DNA of 64,000 nucleotides from Craterostigma plantagineum (Eukaryota; Streptophyta; Magnoliopsida; Lamiales; Linderniaceae), in contig JAPQWV010000306.1 of the NCBI GenBank assembly GCA_027422505.1, forward strand, positions 248,001 through 312,000, written 5' to 3'. The first letter of the stretch is position 1. Every line of letters starts with the position of its first letter. This document shows positions 1 to 10,787 of the stretch, piece after piece. The notes beneath the pieces are model-generated. The model saw only the letters and a program-made list of their open reading frames with translations, was not told the DNA's origin and did no database searches. A program made the position numbers and the translations under genes.

Positions 1-832
1 CATCAAATGATCTTATCTACTGAAATACGATGTTGAAACCACATTTCACTTCTTTCGCCACAACAAGCCTAAACCCAACAACACCAGAGTAGAACCCTGT
101 GCCCAATCCTTCTGCACATCCTGAGAGACATCCATGTTCCCTATCAGAGTGGCGCAGCGAAGGCGTGCTGGACGCTAGTGATTTTCAACCTATGTCTGGG
201 TATAGCTATTTTCATTAGCTCCTTAGGGCAATACAGATCGGCATACATGTGCCCTATCGAGAAATGACTGTTAGAATCCAAGACGACAAGGGCGACCTTA
301 TGTTAACCCTTATATTCTTGTTTCCCTTCATTCTACTTCGATGGCGTGTTTTACTTTCTTGAACTCTTGTACGCCATGAAACATGTATTTTCGGACTTCT
401 AGAAAGGGAGGTTAGGCAGATCTTTTAAGCGGGGAGCATGTTATAGACTAGCTATAGGTTTTCCACCCCGTATTGAAATATAGGATAAACCATGACTCGG
501 CCATCGATAGATGTTCACTCTCCAATAATCGTAGATCAGGAGTGATTCTAAGAGGGAAGGATAATTTTCGATCTAAGAGTATCAACCCAAGTAGAAAAGT
601 TACGAAGAACTTCGATCCTTTGTCCTCGGAATAGAAATGCAGACCATAAAGAATGATTCTATTTTCATAAGAGTTCGTTCTTTTCAAATTCATCCAGTAA
701 GGATCTTCTCTAAGAGCTAGTAGGTGATTATCTACCACCTAACCAAACCAACTCACTCCCCTACCGATCGTTACCCCGAATTATCTCAATGGGCGGAATT
801 TCGGGGACGAAATTCTTTTAAGGAGGGGAGGA
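1..832 (+). mobile_element. LARD-1 internal region, 3' part (first unit)
   Basis: This sequence is nearly identical to 5839-6671 and ends in the polypurine tract before the first LTR. A 96-residue open frame on the minus strand (448-738) is present in both copies but resembles no retroelement protein and lies antisense to the element. I take the segment as non-coding. Confidence 0.8.
820..832 (+). promoter_or_regulatory. Polypurine tract of LARD-1 (first)
   Basis: The purine run AAGGAGGGGAGGA directly precedes the LTR start TGTAATACCC and follows GGGGACGAAATTCTTTT, a context common before the 3' LTR of plant Tekay/Del chromoviruses. It would prime plus-strand synthesis. The same tract recurs at 6659-6671. 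Confidence 0.85.
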
Positions 833-1404
833 TGTAATACCCGCAAATGAATACATGAAATTAGGATATAATTAACCCGATAGATGTACGAATTAATGAA
901 GTTCATATTCGAACGGATCAAAAGCCGAATGAGAAACTGGGCCAAATTAATATTCGACCCAATTAATCGTGGCCCAACTCAACAGAATTTAATAAATAAA
1001 ATAGTACAAATTAGTGTGGGAGCATCTGGAGGCCCAATTTGGAGCAAGTAAAGTAATAAATAAATTCGGCCTAATTAAAAGTGGTATCTAAAGCTAATAA
1101 TATTAGGACCCAAGTGAATAAGTTCGAAAGGCCCAAGATAATTTTCATGTTCCCCAACTAAGTGGAAAATGGTCCAATGAATAATTTAGACCAACTTAGT
1201 ATTAGAAGTCCAACTAAATAATCAAGTCCAATAAATAATTTAGGCCAAGTATAATTAGAGCCCAAGTAAATGAGTTAAGAAGGCCCAAATGAAGATATAT
1301 GCATATAAGAATAATAAGTTGGTCCAATTAAAATTAATATAAGGAGTAATGGATATTGAAAATAATAAGGCCCAAGTAGGATTCTTATCTTTGGCCCAAA
1401 CTCT

Positions 1405-1412
1405 TATAAATA
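1405..1412 (+). promoter_or_regulatory. Probable TATA box of LARD-1 LTR
   Basis: TATAAATA follows the GCCCAA-rich U3 segment, so transcription would start about 30 bp downstream. The same box is at about 7243-7250 in LTR copy 2. Start-site mapping is not possible from sequence alone. Confidence 0.6.
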
Positions 1413-2940
1413 ACTTTAGCAAGAAAGCTCCCTAAATGGTGGGATATTTCGTCCATACTAGTCCCATCACTCATCCCAAAGATAAATATCTATTAAAACC
1501 TTCAACTCATTAACCAAGAACCCATCGAACCATTAAAAGAGAGGGAGAGACCGTGGGAAAAACCGACCAAAGAAGAAGCCAAGTCGTCGAGTGAGACCGA
1601 GAGATTTTTAGCAACGCCATCACTCCCAAGATACTTGAATCGAAGCTTAAGTGCAAGAAGAATGAGAAACCAAATAAAGAAGAGAGATCGACGATAGAAG
1701 AAACGAAGAAGACGAAGTGGAGTGACGATTTTCGGCAAGCTCATCTCAACCCAAACCATTTAACCTAGCTTAAGGAAGTGAGGTAGGCTCTTAAAAACTC
1801 AGATTGGAACGATTTTCAGTGGTTCGAACCTTAGTATCCATGTTTGAGTGTGTATCCCCGTATGAGCTTCCATGTCCGTTTTGAAATCCAAAGTATGTGT
1901 TTAAATCTGTTTTTTTTCGTATGCTTTGATAATATGAGGTTTTGGGGATCTATTTGAAGATTTGGGGATTTGAATGTTTAGGGTTTGTGGAGATATATAC
2001 GTTTATGTGCTAGAGAATCCACTGTGAAATGTGAATGCGAAATTTAAGGTATGGAGTTTTTGGTTCTTTGGCTTGGTAGCTTAGAGTTGGAGTTAGAAAA
2101 TTTTAAATGAAGTATTGGGGATTTGGGGGTTTCGAATTTTACTCCCCATGCTAGATTAGGTGATTTTACATGGGTATATATATTACGTTAGGAACCCAAC
2201 ATATGGGTTTGCATCTAAGCTCTTAATATGACCTTGAGTATTTGAAGTTACGGGAATTGTTTTAAAGGTATTAATGTTCGATTGTTAGGGTGTCTTGTTG
2301 AAATATATTTGCCTCATGTAAATTGGGCGAGTTTTAGTTTCGGATGGATCGTAGAAGCGGGCGAACCCTAGTTTAGGGCCAAATCGGGCGAACCATTAGT
2401 GTCGGGCGAATTCTTGGTTGGGTTTTAAACTTAGTTTTTAGCTGTAAGAGTTCTAGAGTGGAAATAGGAATTTAAGTGAATTATAGAACTATAGATCGTA
2501 GGCTAAGGAGACTTCACGAATTTGGAGATGATTTGTGGGTCGTTAAGTAGTGTGTGGGTTAGAGACTTTCGTGAATTTTGGGTTAGGATCGAAGCTTTCG
2601 ACAATCGAACCTTTGTAGTGACACTTTAGGAAAAGTGATTTTATAGGAGTTTATGTGCCTAACTCATTTTCGAGTTTATGAGGTTTATTGTTCTTAAGTA
2701 CCATTTTTCCACGTTAAGGATGATTTTTGAAATAGATCATATTTATAGATTAGTTTTGGGAAAATTTTGAGAATTATGAAATCGGGTAGAATATTGTAGG
2801 TGTACGATGTGTGGGTTAAGATGAATTTCAAAAAGGGATTTTTATAGTATATCAAGTTTTGAAGGTTTCGACCGATTCTAGGTTTCGGGCGATTCTAAGT
2901 TGGGATCGATTTTAAATAGCGGGCCGTTTTATTTTGTAAG

Positions 2941-3345
2941 TTATGAGTGAAATAGAATTTCAAACGAACAGGGAAATCGGCCGAATGAGTTTCGGGTCGC
3001 GAAAGTCTTTCGCGGGCCCAAAGGATTTTTAGGTGAGAGTAAAATAGGTATTTCGCGGGCCAAGGCTTCGAGTTTCGCGGGCTTAAGTCTTTCGCGGGCC
3101 GACTTGAAGGGTGATTCCTGTGAGAGGCGTCGCGGGCCGATTTCAGTTTCGCGGGCCGATGGACTTTCGCGGGGTGATTCCTGTGAAGGGCATCGCGGGG
3201 CGACTTTAAGTTTCGCGGGCCGATTGATTTTCACGGGGTGATTCCTGTGAGAGAAATCGGCCGATTTGCGGGCTTAAATTGGGCTTCGCGTGTCCAATCG
3301 GGCGACTCGCGAACTTAAATTGGATTCCGCGCGTCCAATCGGGCG
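2941..3345 (+). repeat. TTTCGCGG motif array in LARD-1 LTR
   Basis: TTTCGCGG occurs exactly at 3008, 3051, 3073, 3090, 3147, 3165 and 3211, usually followed by GCC. Between them the phrase GGTGATTCCTGTGA recurs three times. The octamer fits the plant E2F consensus WTTSSCSS. The array is repeated 5838 bp downstream (8779-9185). Whether a factor binds is unknown; a simple minisatellite is the alternative. Confidence 0.75.
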
Positions 3346-4169
3346 ACTGTGAACACGGCGAAAGTCCCGTGAATTCGAGTGTTGACCCGCTAGTGTTTCG
3401 GGTTGACCAGCTTTTGAAAGTGGGATCGGGCGATTTAAGATTTGGGCTTTTGAGCGAATTTGTGTGAGTTTGACCGACGATTTACACTTTTGGGCTTTTG
3501 CCCTATTTCAGGCCCAAATCAGTTTTAAAATAAAGTATTTTCTTATGTTTACTAATATTTTCGGGTCAACCTATATTTTATAATTTAAAGGTTATCTTGG
3601 AATTTAAAACCTTCGGCCTAGCTTGATATTTTACGAGTTAATTTGACTTAGCGAACTCTTTTCAAACGGTTACCTTCCGAATGTAGTTTCGAGCAATGTT
3701 ATTTCAAATAGTATTGAATATATTATGCAATGCTTAGGAAATTTAATAGCGTAAATATTCAAGTAATTTAGTGGTGTACTGATGTGACGATTTAATGCCT
3801 AAGGTCGAGGTTAGGAACATCGGTGAGCTATTAACGGGTAATCGACGGACGACAGGTAAGTAGAAATCCAACTACGACACACAACTTGTGTTACGTGCCT
3901 AAATTGCTTGATTACGTGCCTACGTGGTTTTATGAATTTCGTAAATCGATTGAAGTATTTAATGTGGTAAGTCTATGTTGCATTTACCTGCATCTGCATA
4001 TGCATACTCACGTGCACACACGAACTCGTGAGGGAGGGTCGTGGGGTTGAGTGTGCATACTATTATGTCGCTTGTATGCGACTAAGACCCGCCGATATAG
4101 GCCGGTGTGTCGACTCGTAGTTGAGTCATGGACGACTTCTATGGCACCCTATATGGCGTGACGCCGATT

Positions 4170-4400
4170 ATTATTGAGGCAGGAGGAGCGACCCAGGAAG
4201 GAGCGACCTAGCTATGCTAGCGTAGGCTAACTGGCGTAGGCAACTGCCCTATTTGCGGAAGGAGCGACCTGGAAGGAGCGACCTAGGGGGAATCCTAGCG
4301 TAGGCTACCAGCGTGGGCTACCGTATGACAGAGGGGACGACCTGGGAGGGTGCGACCTAGGGAGACCTAGCGTAGGCTACCCAGCGTGGGTCGCTATCAC
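4170..4400 (+). repeat. Mini stem-loop array (loop GCG) in LARD-1 LTR
   Basis: Repeated GGAGCGACCTAGG-type units alternate with small inverted repeats around GCG: CCTA-GCG-TAGG (two places), ACCA-GCG-TGGG and ACCCA-GCG-TGGGT. Stem bases differ from unit to unit but stay complementary. The array recurs at about 10010-10240 in the other LTR. Confidence 0.65.
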
Positions 4401-4484
4401 GATCCTATTGAGGACATTTGAGCTCATAGTGGTGCATAGTAAGTGCGTCGCGGGCCCTGAGTGATACTAGTATGAGTACTAGGA

Positions 4485-4587
4485 GCATTGGCGCGGATTG
4501 CCTTTGCGAGTGTTATATGCATCGGCGCGGATTGCCTTTGCGAGTGTTATATGCATCGACGCGGATTGTCGTTGCGGGGGAGTGTCA
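4485..4587 (+). repeat. 34-bp tandem repeat in LARD-1 LTR
   Basis: The unit beginning GCATTGGCGCGGATTGCC starts at 4485, 4519 and 4553; the third copy is partial and diverged. A related repeat (CGGCGCGGATTGCC sense) occurs at the matching place in LARD-2 LTRs near 23500 and 29670, which supports common descent of the LTRs. Confidence 0.8.
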
Positions 4588-4667
4588 CGTGCATACATGC
4601 ATGATTTCTGCTTACTGAGCCTCGGTGGCTCATTCCTTATGTTGTGTGTTGTAGGTACGATAGGTCG

Positions 4668-4683
4668 GACGTTGCGTAACGTC
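4668..4683 (+). promoter_or_regulatory. U5 hairpin of LARD-1 LTR
   Basis: GACGTT-GCGT-AACGTC forms a perfect 6-bp stem about 20 bp after GTTGTAGGTACG. Hairpins of different sequence occupy the same place after GTTGTAGG in the LARD-2 and Tekay LTRs. A role in transcript structure or packaging is inference. Confidence 0.5.
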
Positions 4684-4949
4684 TCGACTAAGGCAAGCCG
4701 ACGGCGGTACTCCACGGGCTTTTGAGGGCAAGGCTGTACATGGATGACGACCTGTGGAGCGATGTTAGGATGTGTTAGTTATCGTAAATAGTTTTTGGGG
4801 CTTCGGCCTTTGTATAACTAGACAATGTAGATTGCGTCTCGTCGTAATATATTTATTTTAGGAAAAAGTTTTTGTAAATTGGGTCTTCCGCGGCTTGCGC
4901 AGCGGAAGTCCGCCGCTAATTAGTATTAGAAAGTGAGGGTCGCCACAGG

Positions 4950-4962
4950 TGGTATCAGAGCT
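4950..4962 (+). promoter_or_regulatory. Primer-binding site (tRNA-iMet) of LARD-1
   Basis: TGGTATCAGAGCT lies two bases after the LTR end CA. It matches the complement of the plant initiator tRNA-Met 3' end used by most plant LTR retrotransposons. Confidence 0.9.
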
Positions 4963-5092
4963 TAGGATATAGGTTCTGTAGACTGTCCATGTACAGCCGC
5001 TCAAAAGCGTGGAGGATCAGCCTTGCCTGTAAGTATGTTTGATGTGATTATGTGTTTACAATAACGTGCCTACTTGCTTGACTGATTTTAGA

Positions 5093-5283
5093 ATGACTAG
5101 CATAAATAGAAAATTTCTTGGCGAGTCAAGTCGTGGGGTTGCAACCGAGCTCCATGTGAATGAACATGACTCGGTGCTCCATACGGAAACTGATCCAAGA
5201 TCAAACGGATCGGATTAGTGAACTTAAGGATCGAGTTAATGAGTTTAAGGATCTGATCTATAAGCTTGTTCGAACCTCATAAA
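5093..5283 (+). pseudogene. gag N-terminal remnant in LARD-1
   Basis: An ATG at 5093 begins MTSINRKFLGESSRGV. In a shifted frame the segment around 5210-5275 encodes ISELKDRVNEFKDLIYKL. The matching segment of the LARD-2 gag reads IGELKDQVSELKGLLYDL, so the two derive from one gag N-terminus with a short coiled-coil-like stretch. Here it is broken by a frameshift and is followed by non-coding sequence; no capsid domain or zinc knuckle remains. It probably persists because it lies in the leader needed in cis, not because protein is made. The assignment rests on the pairwise match with LARD-2 and on the position just after the primer-binding site. Confidence 0.6.
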
Positions 5284-6671
5284 TTCTTGCACTATGAATG
5301 TGCGACAATTATAGGGAAAAGAAAGTGAATGAACAATTAGAGCGAGCAGTTAAAAAAGAGATTCGACTTTTCAAATATCCTAAATTACAAACAAGGCCGA
5401 ATCCGTGGGGAATTAACCTATCTACTCGAGGGAATTAACTTCTCCACTCGAGCTCCAAGTTCTATTCCGCAATGCCTGTAGTGTGGATGCTCAATCTAAA
5501 CTAGGGGATACATAAATTCCTTCCACGAAAATGACGAGCTTTCAAAATATGAAGACGTATTTGATTTCCGTAGGAAAGATCATATGTTTCAGTTACCGAG
5601 AGGAGTAATATCCGTTTTGCGGGTAAGAGTAGCCCAAATAGAATTATCGACATTTGAGCTAAATATTTCGTAATTCCTTCGACAAATTGTGAATCTTTTC
5701 TCGCATCCATGCTTAGACGGAGGAATTGCCTCAGTCTTAACTGAAACCGTGCTAGTAGCTAATGAAAGCGCTGATGTACGTCCCAATGATCTCCTGGGGC
5801 TACACTTGATCAATTCGCAATCAAGCTATATTCTATCTTCATCAAATGATCTTATCTACTGAAATACGATGTTGAAACCACATTTCACTTCTTTCGCCAC
5901 AACAGGCCTAAACCCAACAACACCAGAGTATAACCCTGTGCCCAATCCTTCTGCACATCCTGAGAGACATCCATGTTCCCTATCAGAGTCGCGCAGCGAA
6001 GGCGTGCTGGACGCTAGTGATTTTCAACCTATGTCTGGGTATAGCTATTTTCATTAGCTCCTTAGGGCAATACAGATCGGCATACATGTGCCCTATCGAG
6101 AAATGACTGTTAGAATCCAAGACGACAAGGGCGACCTTATGTTAACCCTTATATTCTTGTTTCCCTTCATTCTACTTCGATGGCGTGTTTTACTTTCTTG
6201 AACTCTTGTACGCCATGAAACATGTATTTCCGGACTTCTAGAAAGGGAGGTTAGGCAGATCTTTTAAGCGGGGAGCATGTTATAGACTAGCTATAGGTTT
6301 TCCACCCCGTATTGAAATATAGGATAAACCATGACTCGGCCATCGATAGATGTTCACTCTCCAATAATCGTAGATCAGGAGTGATTCTAAGAGGGAAGGA
6401 TAATTTTCGATCTAAGAGTATCAACCCAAGTAGAAAAGTTACGAAGAACTTCGATCCTTTGTCCTCGGAATAGAAATGCAGACCATAAAGAATGATTCTA
6501 TTTTCATAAGAGTTTGTTCTTTTCAAATTCATCCAGTAAGGATCTTCTCTAAGAGCTAGTAGGTGATTATCTACCACCTAACCAAACCAACTCACTCCCC
6601 TACCGATCGTTACCCCGAATTATCTCAATGGGCGGAATTTCGGGGACGAAATTCTTTTAAGGAGGGGAGGA

Positions 6672-9600
6672 TGTAATACCCGCAAATGAATACATGAAAT
6701 TAGGATATAATTAACCCGATAGATGTACGAATTAATGAAGTTCATATCCGAACGGATCAAAAGCCGAATGAGAAACTGGGCCAAATTAATATTCGACCCA
6801 ATTACTCGTGGCCCAACTCAACAGAAGTTAATAAATAAAATAGTACAAATTAGTGTGGGAGCATCTGGAGGCCCAATTTGGAGCAAGTAAAGTAATAAAT
6901 AAATTCGGCCCAATTAAAAGTGGTATCTAAAGCTAATAATATTAGGACCCAAGTGAATAAGTTCGAAAGGCCCAAGATAATTTTCATGTTCCCCAACTAA
7001 GTGGAAAATGGTCCAATGAATAATTTAGACCAACTTAGTATTAGAGTCCAACTAAATAATCAAGTCCAATAAATAATTTAGGCCAAGTATAATTAGAGCC
7101 CAAGTAAATGAGTTAAGAAGGCCCAAATGAAGATATATGCATATAAGAATAATAAGTTGGTCCAATTAAAATTAATATAAGGAGTAATGGATATTGAAAA
7201 TAATAAGGCCCAAGTAGGATTCTTATCTTTGGCCCAAACTCTTATAAATAACTTTAGCAAGAAAGCTCCCTAAATGGTGGGATATTTCGTCCATACTAGT
7301 CCCATCACTCATCCCAAAGATAAATATCTATTAAAACCTTCAACTCATTAACCAAGAACCCATCGAACCATTAAAAGAGAGGGAGAGACCGTGGGAAAAA
7401 CCGACCAAAGAAGAAGCCAAGTCGTCGAGTGAGACCGAGAGATTTTTAGCAACGCCATCACTCCCAAGATACTTGAATCGAAGCTTAAGTGCAAGAAGAA
7501 TGAGAAACCAAATAAAGAAGAGAGATCGACGATAGAAGAAACGAAGAAGACGAAGTGGAGTGACGATTTTCGGCAAGCTCATCTCAACCCAAACCATTTA
7601 ACCTAGCTTAAGGAAGTGAGGTAGGCTCTTAAAAACTCAGATTGGAACGATTTTCAGTGGTTCGAACGTTAGTATCCATGTTTGAGTGTGTATCCCCGTA
7701 TGAGCTTCCATGTCCGCTTTGAAATCCAAAGTATGTGTTTAAATCTGTTTTTTTTCGTATGCTTTGATAATATGAGGTTTTGGGGATCTATTTGAAGATT
7801 TGGGGATTTGAATGTTTAGGGTTTGTGGAGATATGTACGTTTATGTGCTAGAGAATCCACTGTGAAATGTGAATGCGAAATTTAAGGTATGGAGTTTTTG
7901 GTTCTTTGGCTTGGTAGCTTAGAGTTGGAGTTAGAAAATTTTAAATGAAGTATTGGGGATTTGGGGGTTTCGAATTTTACTCCCCATGCTAGATTAGGTG
8001 ATTTTACATGGGTATATATATTACGTTAGGAACCCAACATATGGGTTTGCATCTAAGCTCTTAATATGACCTTGAGTATTTGAAGTTACGGGAATTGTTT
8101 TAAAGGTATTAATGTTCGATTGTTAGGGTGTCTTGTTGAAATATATTTGCCTCATGTAAATTGGGCGAGTTTTAGTTTCGGATGGATCCTAGAAGCGGGC
8201 GAACCCTAGTTTAGGGCCAAATCGGGCGAACCATTAGTGTCGGGCGAATTCTTGGTTGGGTTTTAAACTTAGTTTTTAGCTGTAAGAGTTCTAGAGTGGA
8301 AATAGGAATTTAAGTGAATTATAGAACTATAGATCGTAGGCTAAGGAGACTTCACGAATTTGGAGATGATTTGTGGGTCGTTAAGTAGTGTGTGGGTTAG
8401 AGACTTTCGTGAATTTTGGGTTAGGATCGAAGCTTTCGACAATCGAACCTTTGTAGTGACACTTTAGGAAAAGTGATTTTATAGGAGTTTATGTGCCTAA
8501 CTCATTTTCGAGTTTATGAGGTTTATTGTTCTTAAGTACCATTTTTCCACGTTAAGGATGATTTTTGAAATAGATCATATTTATAGATTAGTTTTGGGAA
8601 AATTTTGAGAATTATGAAATCGGGTAGAATATTTTAGGTGTACGATGTGTGGGTTAAGATGAATTTCAAAAAGGGATTTTTATAGTATATCAAGTTTTGA
8701 AGGTTTCGACCGATTCTAGGTTTCGGGCGATTCTAAGTTGGGATCGATTTTAAATAGCGGGCCGTTTTATTTTGTAAGTTATGAGTGAAATAGAATTTCA
8801 AACGAATAGGGAAATCGGCCGAATGAGTTTCGGGTCGCGAAAGTCTTTCGCGGGCCCAAAGGATTTTTAGGTGAGAGTAAAATAGGTATTTCGCGGGCCA
8901 AGGCTTCGAGTTTCGCGGGCTTAAGTCTTTCGCGGGCCGACTTGAAGGGTGATTCCTGTGAGAGGCGTCGCGGGCCGATTTCAGTTTCGCGGGCCGATGG
9001 ACTTTCGCGGGGTGATTCCTGTGAAGGGCATCGCGGGGCGACTTTAGGTTTCGCGGGCCGATTGATTTTCACGGGGTGATTCCTGTGAGAGAAATCGGCC
9101 GATTTGCGGGCTTAAATTGGGCTTCGCGTGTCCAATCGGGCGACTCGCGAACTTAAATTGGATTCCGCGCGTCCAATCGGGCGACTGTGAACACGGCGAA
9201 AGTCCCGTGAATTCGAGTGTTGACCCGCTAGTGTTTCGGGTTGACCAGCTTTTGAAAGTGGGATCGGGCGATTTAAGATTTGGGCTTTTGAGCGAATTTG
9301 TGTGAGTTTGACCGACGATTTACACTTTTGGGCTTTTGCCCTATTTCAGGCCCAAATCAGTTTTAAAATAAAGTATTTTCTTATGTTTACTAATATTTTC
9401 GGGTCAACCTATATTTTATAATTTAAAGGTTATCTTGGAATTTAAAACCTTCGGCCTAGCTTGATATTTTACGAGTTAATTTGACTTAGCGAACTCTTTT
9501 CAAACGGTTACCTTCCGAATGTAGTTTCGAGCAATGTTATTTCAAATAGTATTGAATATATTATGCAATGCTTAGGAAATTTAATAGCGTAAATATTCAA

Positions 9601-10787
9601 GTAATTTAGTGGTGTACTGATGTGACGATTTAATGCCTAAGGTCGAGGTTAGGAACATCGGTGAGCTATTAACGGGTAATCGACGGACGACAGGTAAGTA
9701 GAAATCCAACTACGACACACAACTTGTGTTACGTGCCTAAATTGCGTGATTACGTGCCTACGTGGTTTTATGAATTTCGTAAATCGATTGAAGTATTTAA
9801 TGTGGTAAGTCTATGTTGCATTTACCTGCATCTGCATATGCATACTCACGTGCACACACGAACTCGTGAGGGAGGGTCGTGGGGTTGAGTGTGCATACTA
9901 TTATGTCGCTTGTATGCGACTAAGACCCGCCGATATAGGCCGGTGTGTCGACTCGTAGTTGAGTCATGGACGACTTCTATGGCACCCTATATGGCGTACG
10001 ACGCCGATTATTATTGAGGCAGGAGGAGCGACCCAGGAAGGAGCGACCTAGCTATGCTAGCGTAGGCTAACTGGCGTAGGCAACTGCCCTATTTGCGGAA
10101 GGAGCGACCTGGAAGGAGCGGCCTAGGGGGAATCCTAGCGTAGGCTACCAGCGTGGGCTACCGTATGACAGAGGGGACGACCTGGGAGGGTGCGACCAAG
10201 GGAGACCTAGCGTAGGCTACCCAGCGTGGGTCGCTATCACGATCCTATTGAGGACATTTCAGCTCATAGTGGTGCATAGTAAGTGCGTCGCGGGCCCTGA
10301 GTGATACTAGTATGAGTACTAGGAGCATTGGCGCGGATTGCCTTTGCGAGTGTTATATGCATCGGCGCGGATTGCCTTTGCGAGTGTTATATGCATCGAC
10401 GCGGATTGTTGTTGCGGGGGAGTGTCACGTGCATACATGCATGATTTCTGCTTACTGAGCCTCGGTGGCTCATTCCTTATGTTGTGTGTTGTAGGTACGA
10501 CAGGTCGGACGTTGCGTAACGTCTCGACTAAGGCAAGCTGACGGCGGTACTCCACGGGCTTTTGAGGGCAAGGCTGTACATGGATGACGACCTGTGGAGC
10601 GATGTTAGGATGTGTTAGTTATCGTAAATAGTTTTTGGGGCTTCGGCCTTTGTATAACTAGACAATGTAGATTGCGTCTCGTCGTAATATATTTATTTTA
10701 GGAAAAAGTTTTTGTAAATTGGGTCTTCCGCGGCTTGCGCAGCGGAAATCCGCCGCTAATTAGTATTAGAAAGTGAGGGTCGCCACA
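6672..10787 (+). repeat. LARD-1 LTR, copy 2 (4116 bp)
   Basis: It is nearly identical to 833-4947, with scattered substitutions (for example around 6747 and 6805) and one-base indels, which points to a recent array. It ends CGCCACA; the following GGTGC would be half of a target-site duplication whose partner lies outside the window. It carries the same TATA box, TTTCGCGG array, GCG mini-hairpins and U5 hairpin. Confidence 0.9.

Larger units (their letters stand above)
833..4947 (+). repeat. LARD-1 LTR, copy 1 (4115 bp)
   Basis: The LTR starts TGTAATACCCGC and ends GGGTCGCCACA, bounded by a polypurine tract and a primer-binding site. U3 (about 890-1400) is rich in GCCCAA/GGCCCA motifs. A TATA box lies at 1405-1412. 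A G-rich central zone carries TTTCGCGGG and GGGCGAA motifs (about 2340-3470). A mini stem-loop array is at about 4170-4400, a 34-bp tandem repeat at 4485-4587 and a U5 hairpin at 4668-4683. Open frames inside it lack any known domain. Confidence 0.9.
4948..6671 (+). mobile_element. LARD-1 internal region (second unit, complete)
   Basis: This 1.7-kb stretch runs from the primer-binding site to the polypurine tract. It opens with the leader ATAGGTTCTGTAGACTGTCC shared with LARD-2 and the Tekay element, holds a short gag remnant (5093-5283), and then shows no recognisable protein. Its last 830 bp match 1-832. A single short interior flanked by 4.1-kb LTRs is far below the size needed for gag-pol. 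Confidence 0.85.
1..10787 (+). mobile_element. LARD-1 tandem array (non-autonomous Ty3-type LTR retrotransposon)
   Basis: The order is internal (1-832), LTR (833-4947), internal (4948-6671), LTR (6672-10787). The block from about 20 to 4947 recurs from about 5857 to 10787 with a period of 5838-5840 bp and only scattered single-base differences. LTR ends are TG...CA, a polypurine tract precedes each LTR, and a tRNA-iMet primer-binding site follows the first. No protease, reverse transcriptase or integrase is recognisable in the internal part, so the element is non-autonomous; long LTRs with a short non-coding interior fit a LARD. The left end of the array lies outside the window, so its outer target-site duplication cannot be tested. 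Confidence 0.88.

Noticed and set aside
448..738. 96-residue minus-strand open frame repeated at 6287-6577
   Set aside because: It is repeated only because the whole LARD-1 unit is repeated; it is antisense to the element and has no domain or codon pattern of a gene.
2941..3234. 97-residue minus-strand frame in the LARD-1 LTR (again at 8779-9072)
   Set aside because: Its low-complexity SQESP-type repeats come from the TTTCGCGGG/GATTCCTGTGA array and not from coding selection.
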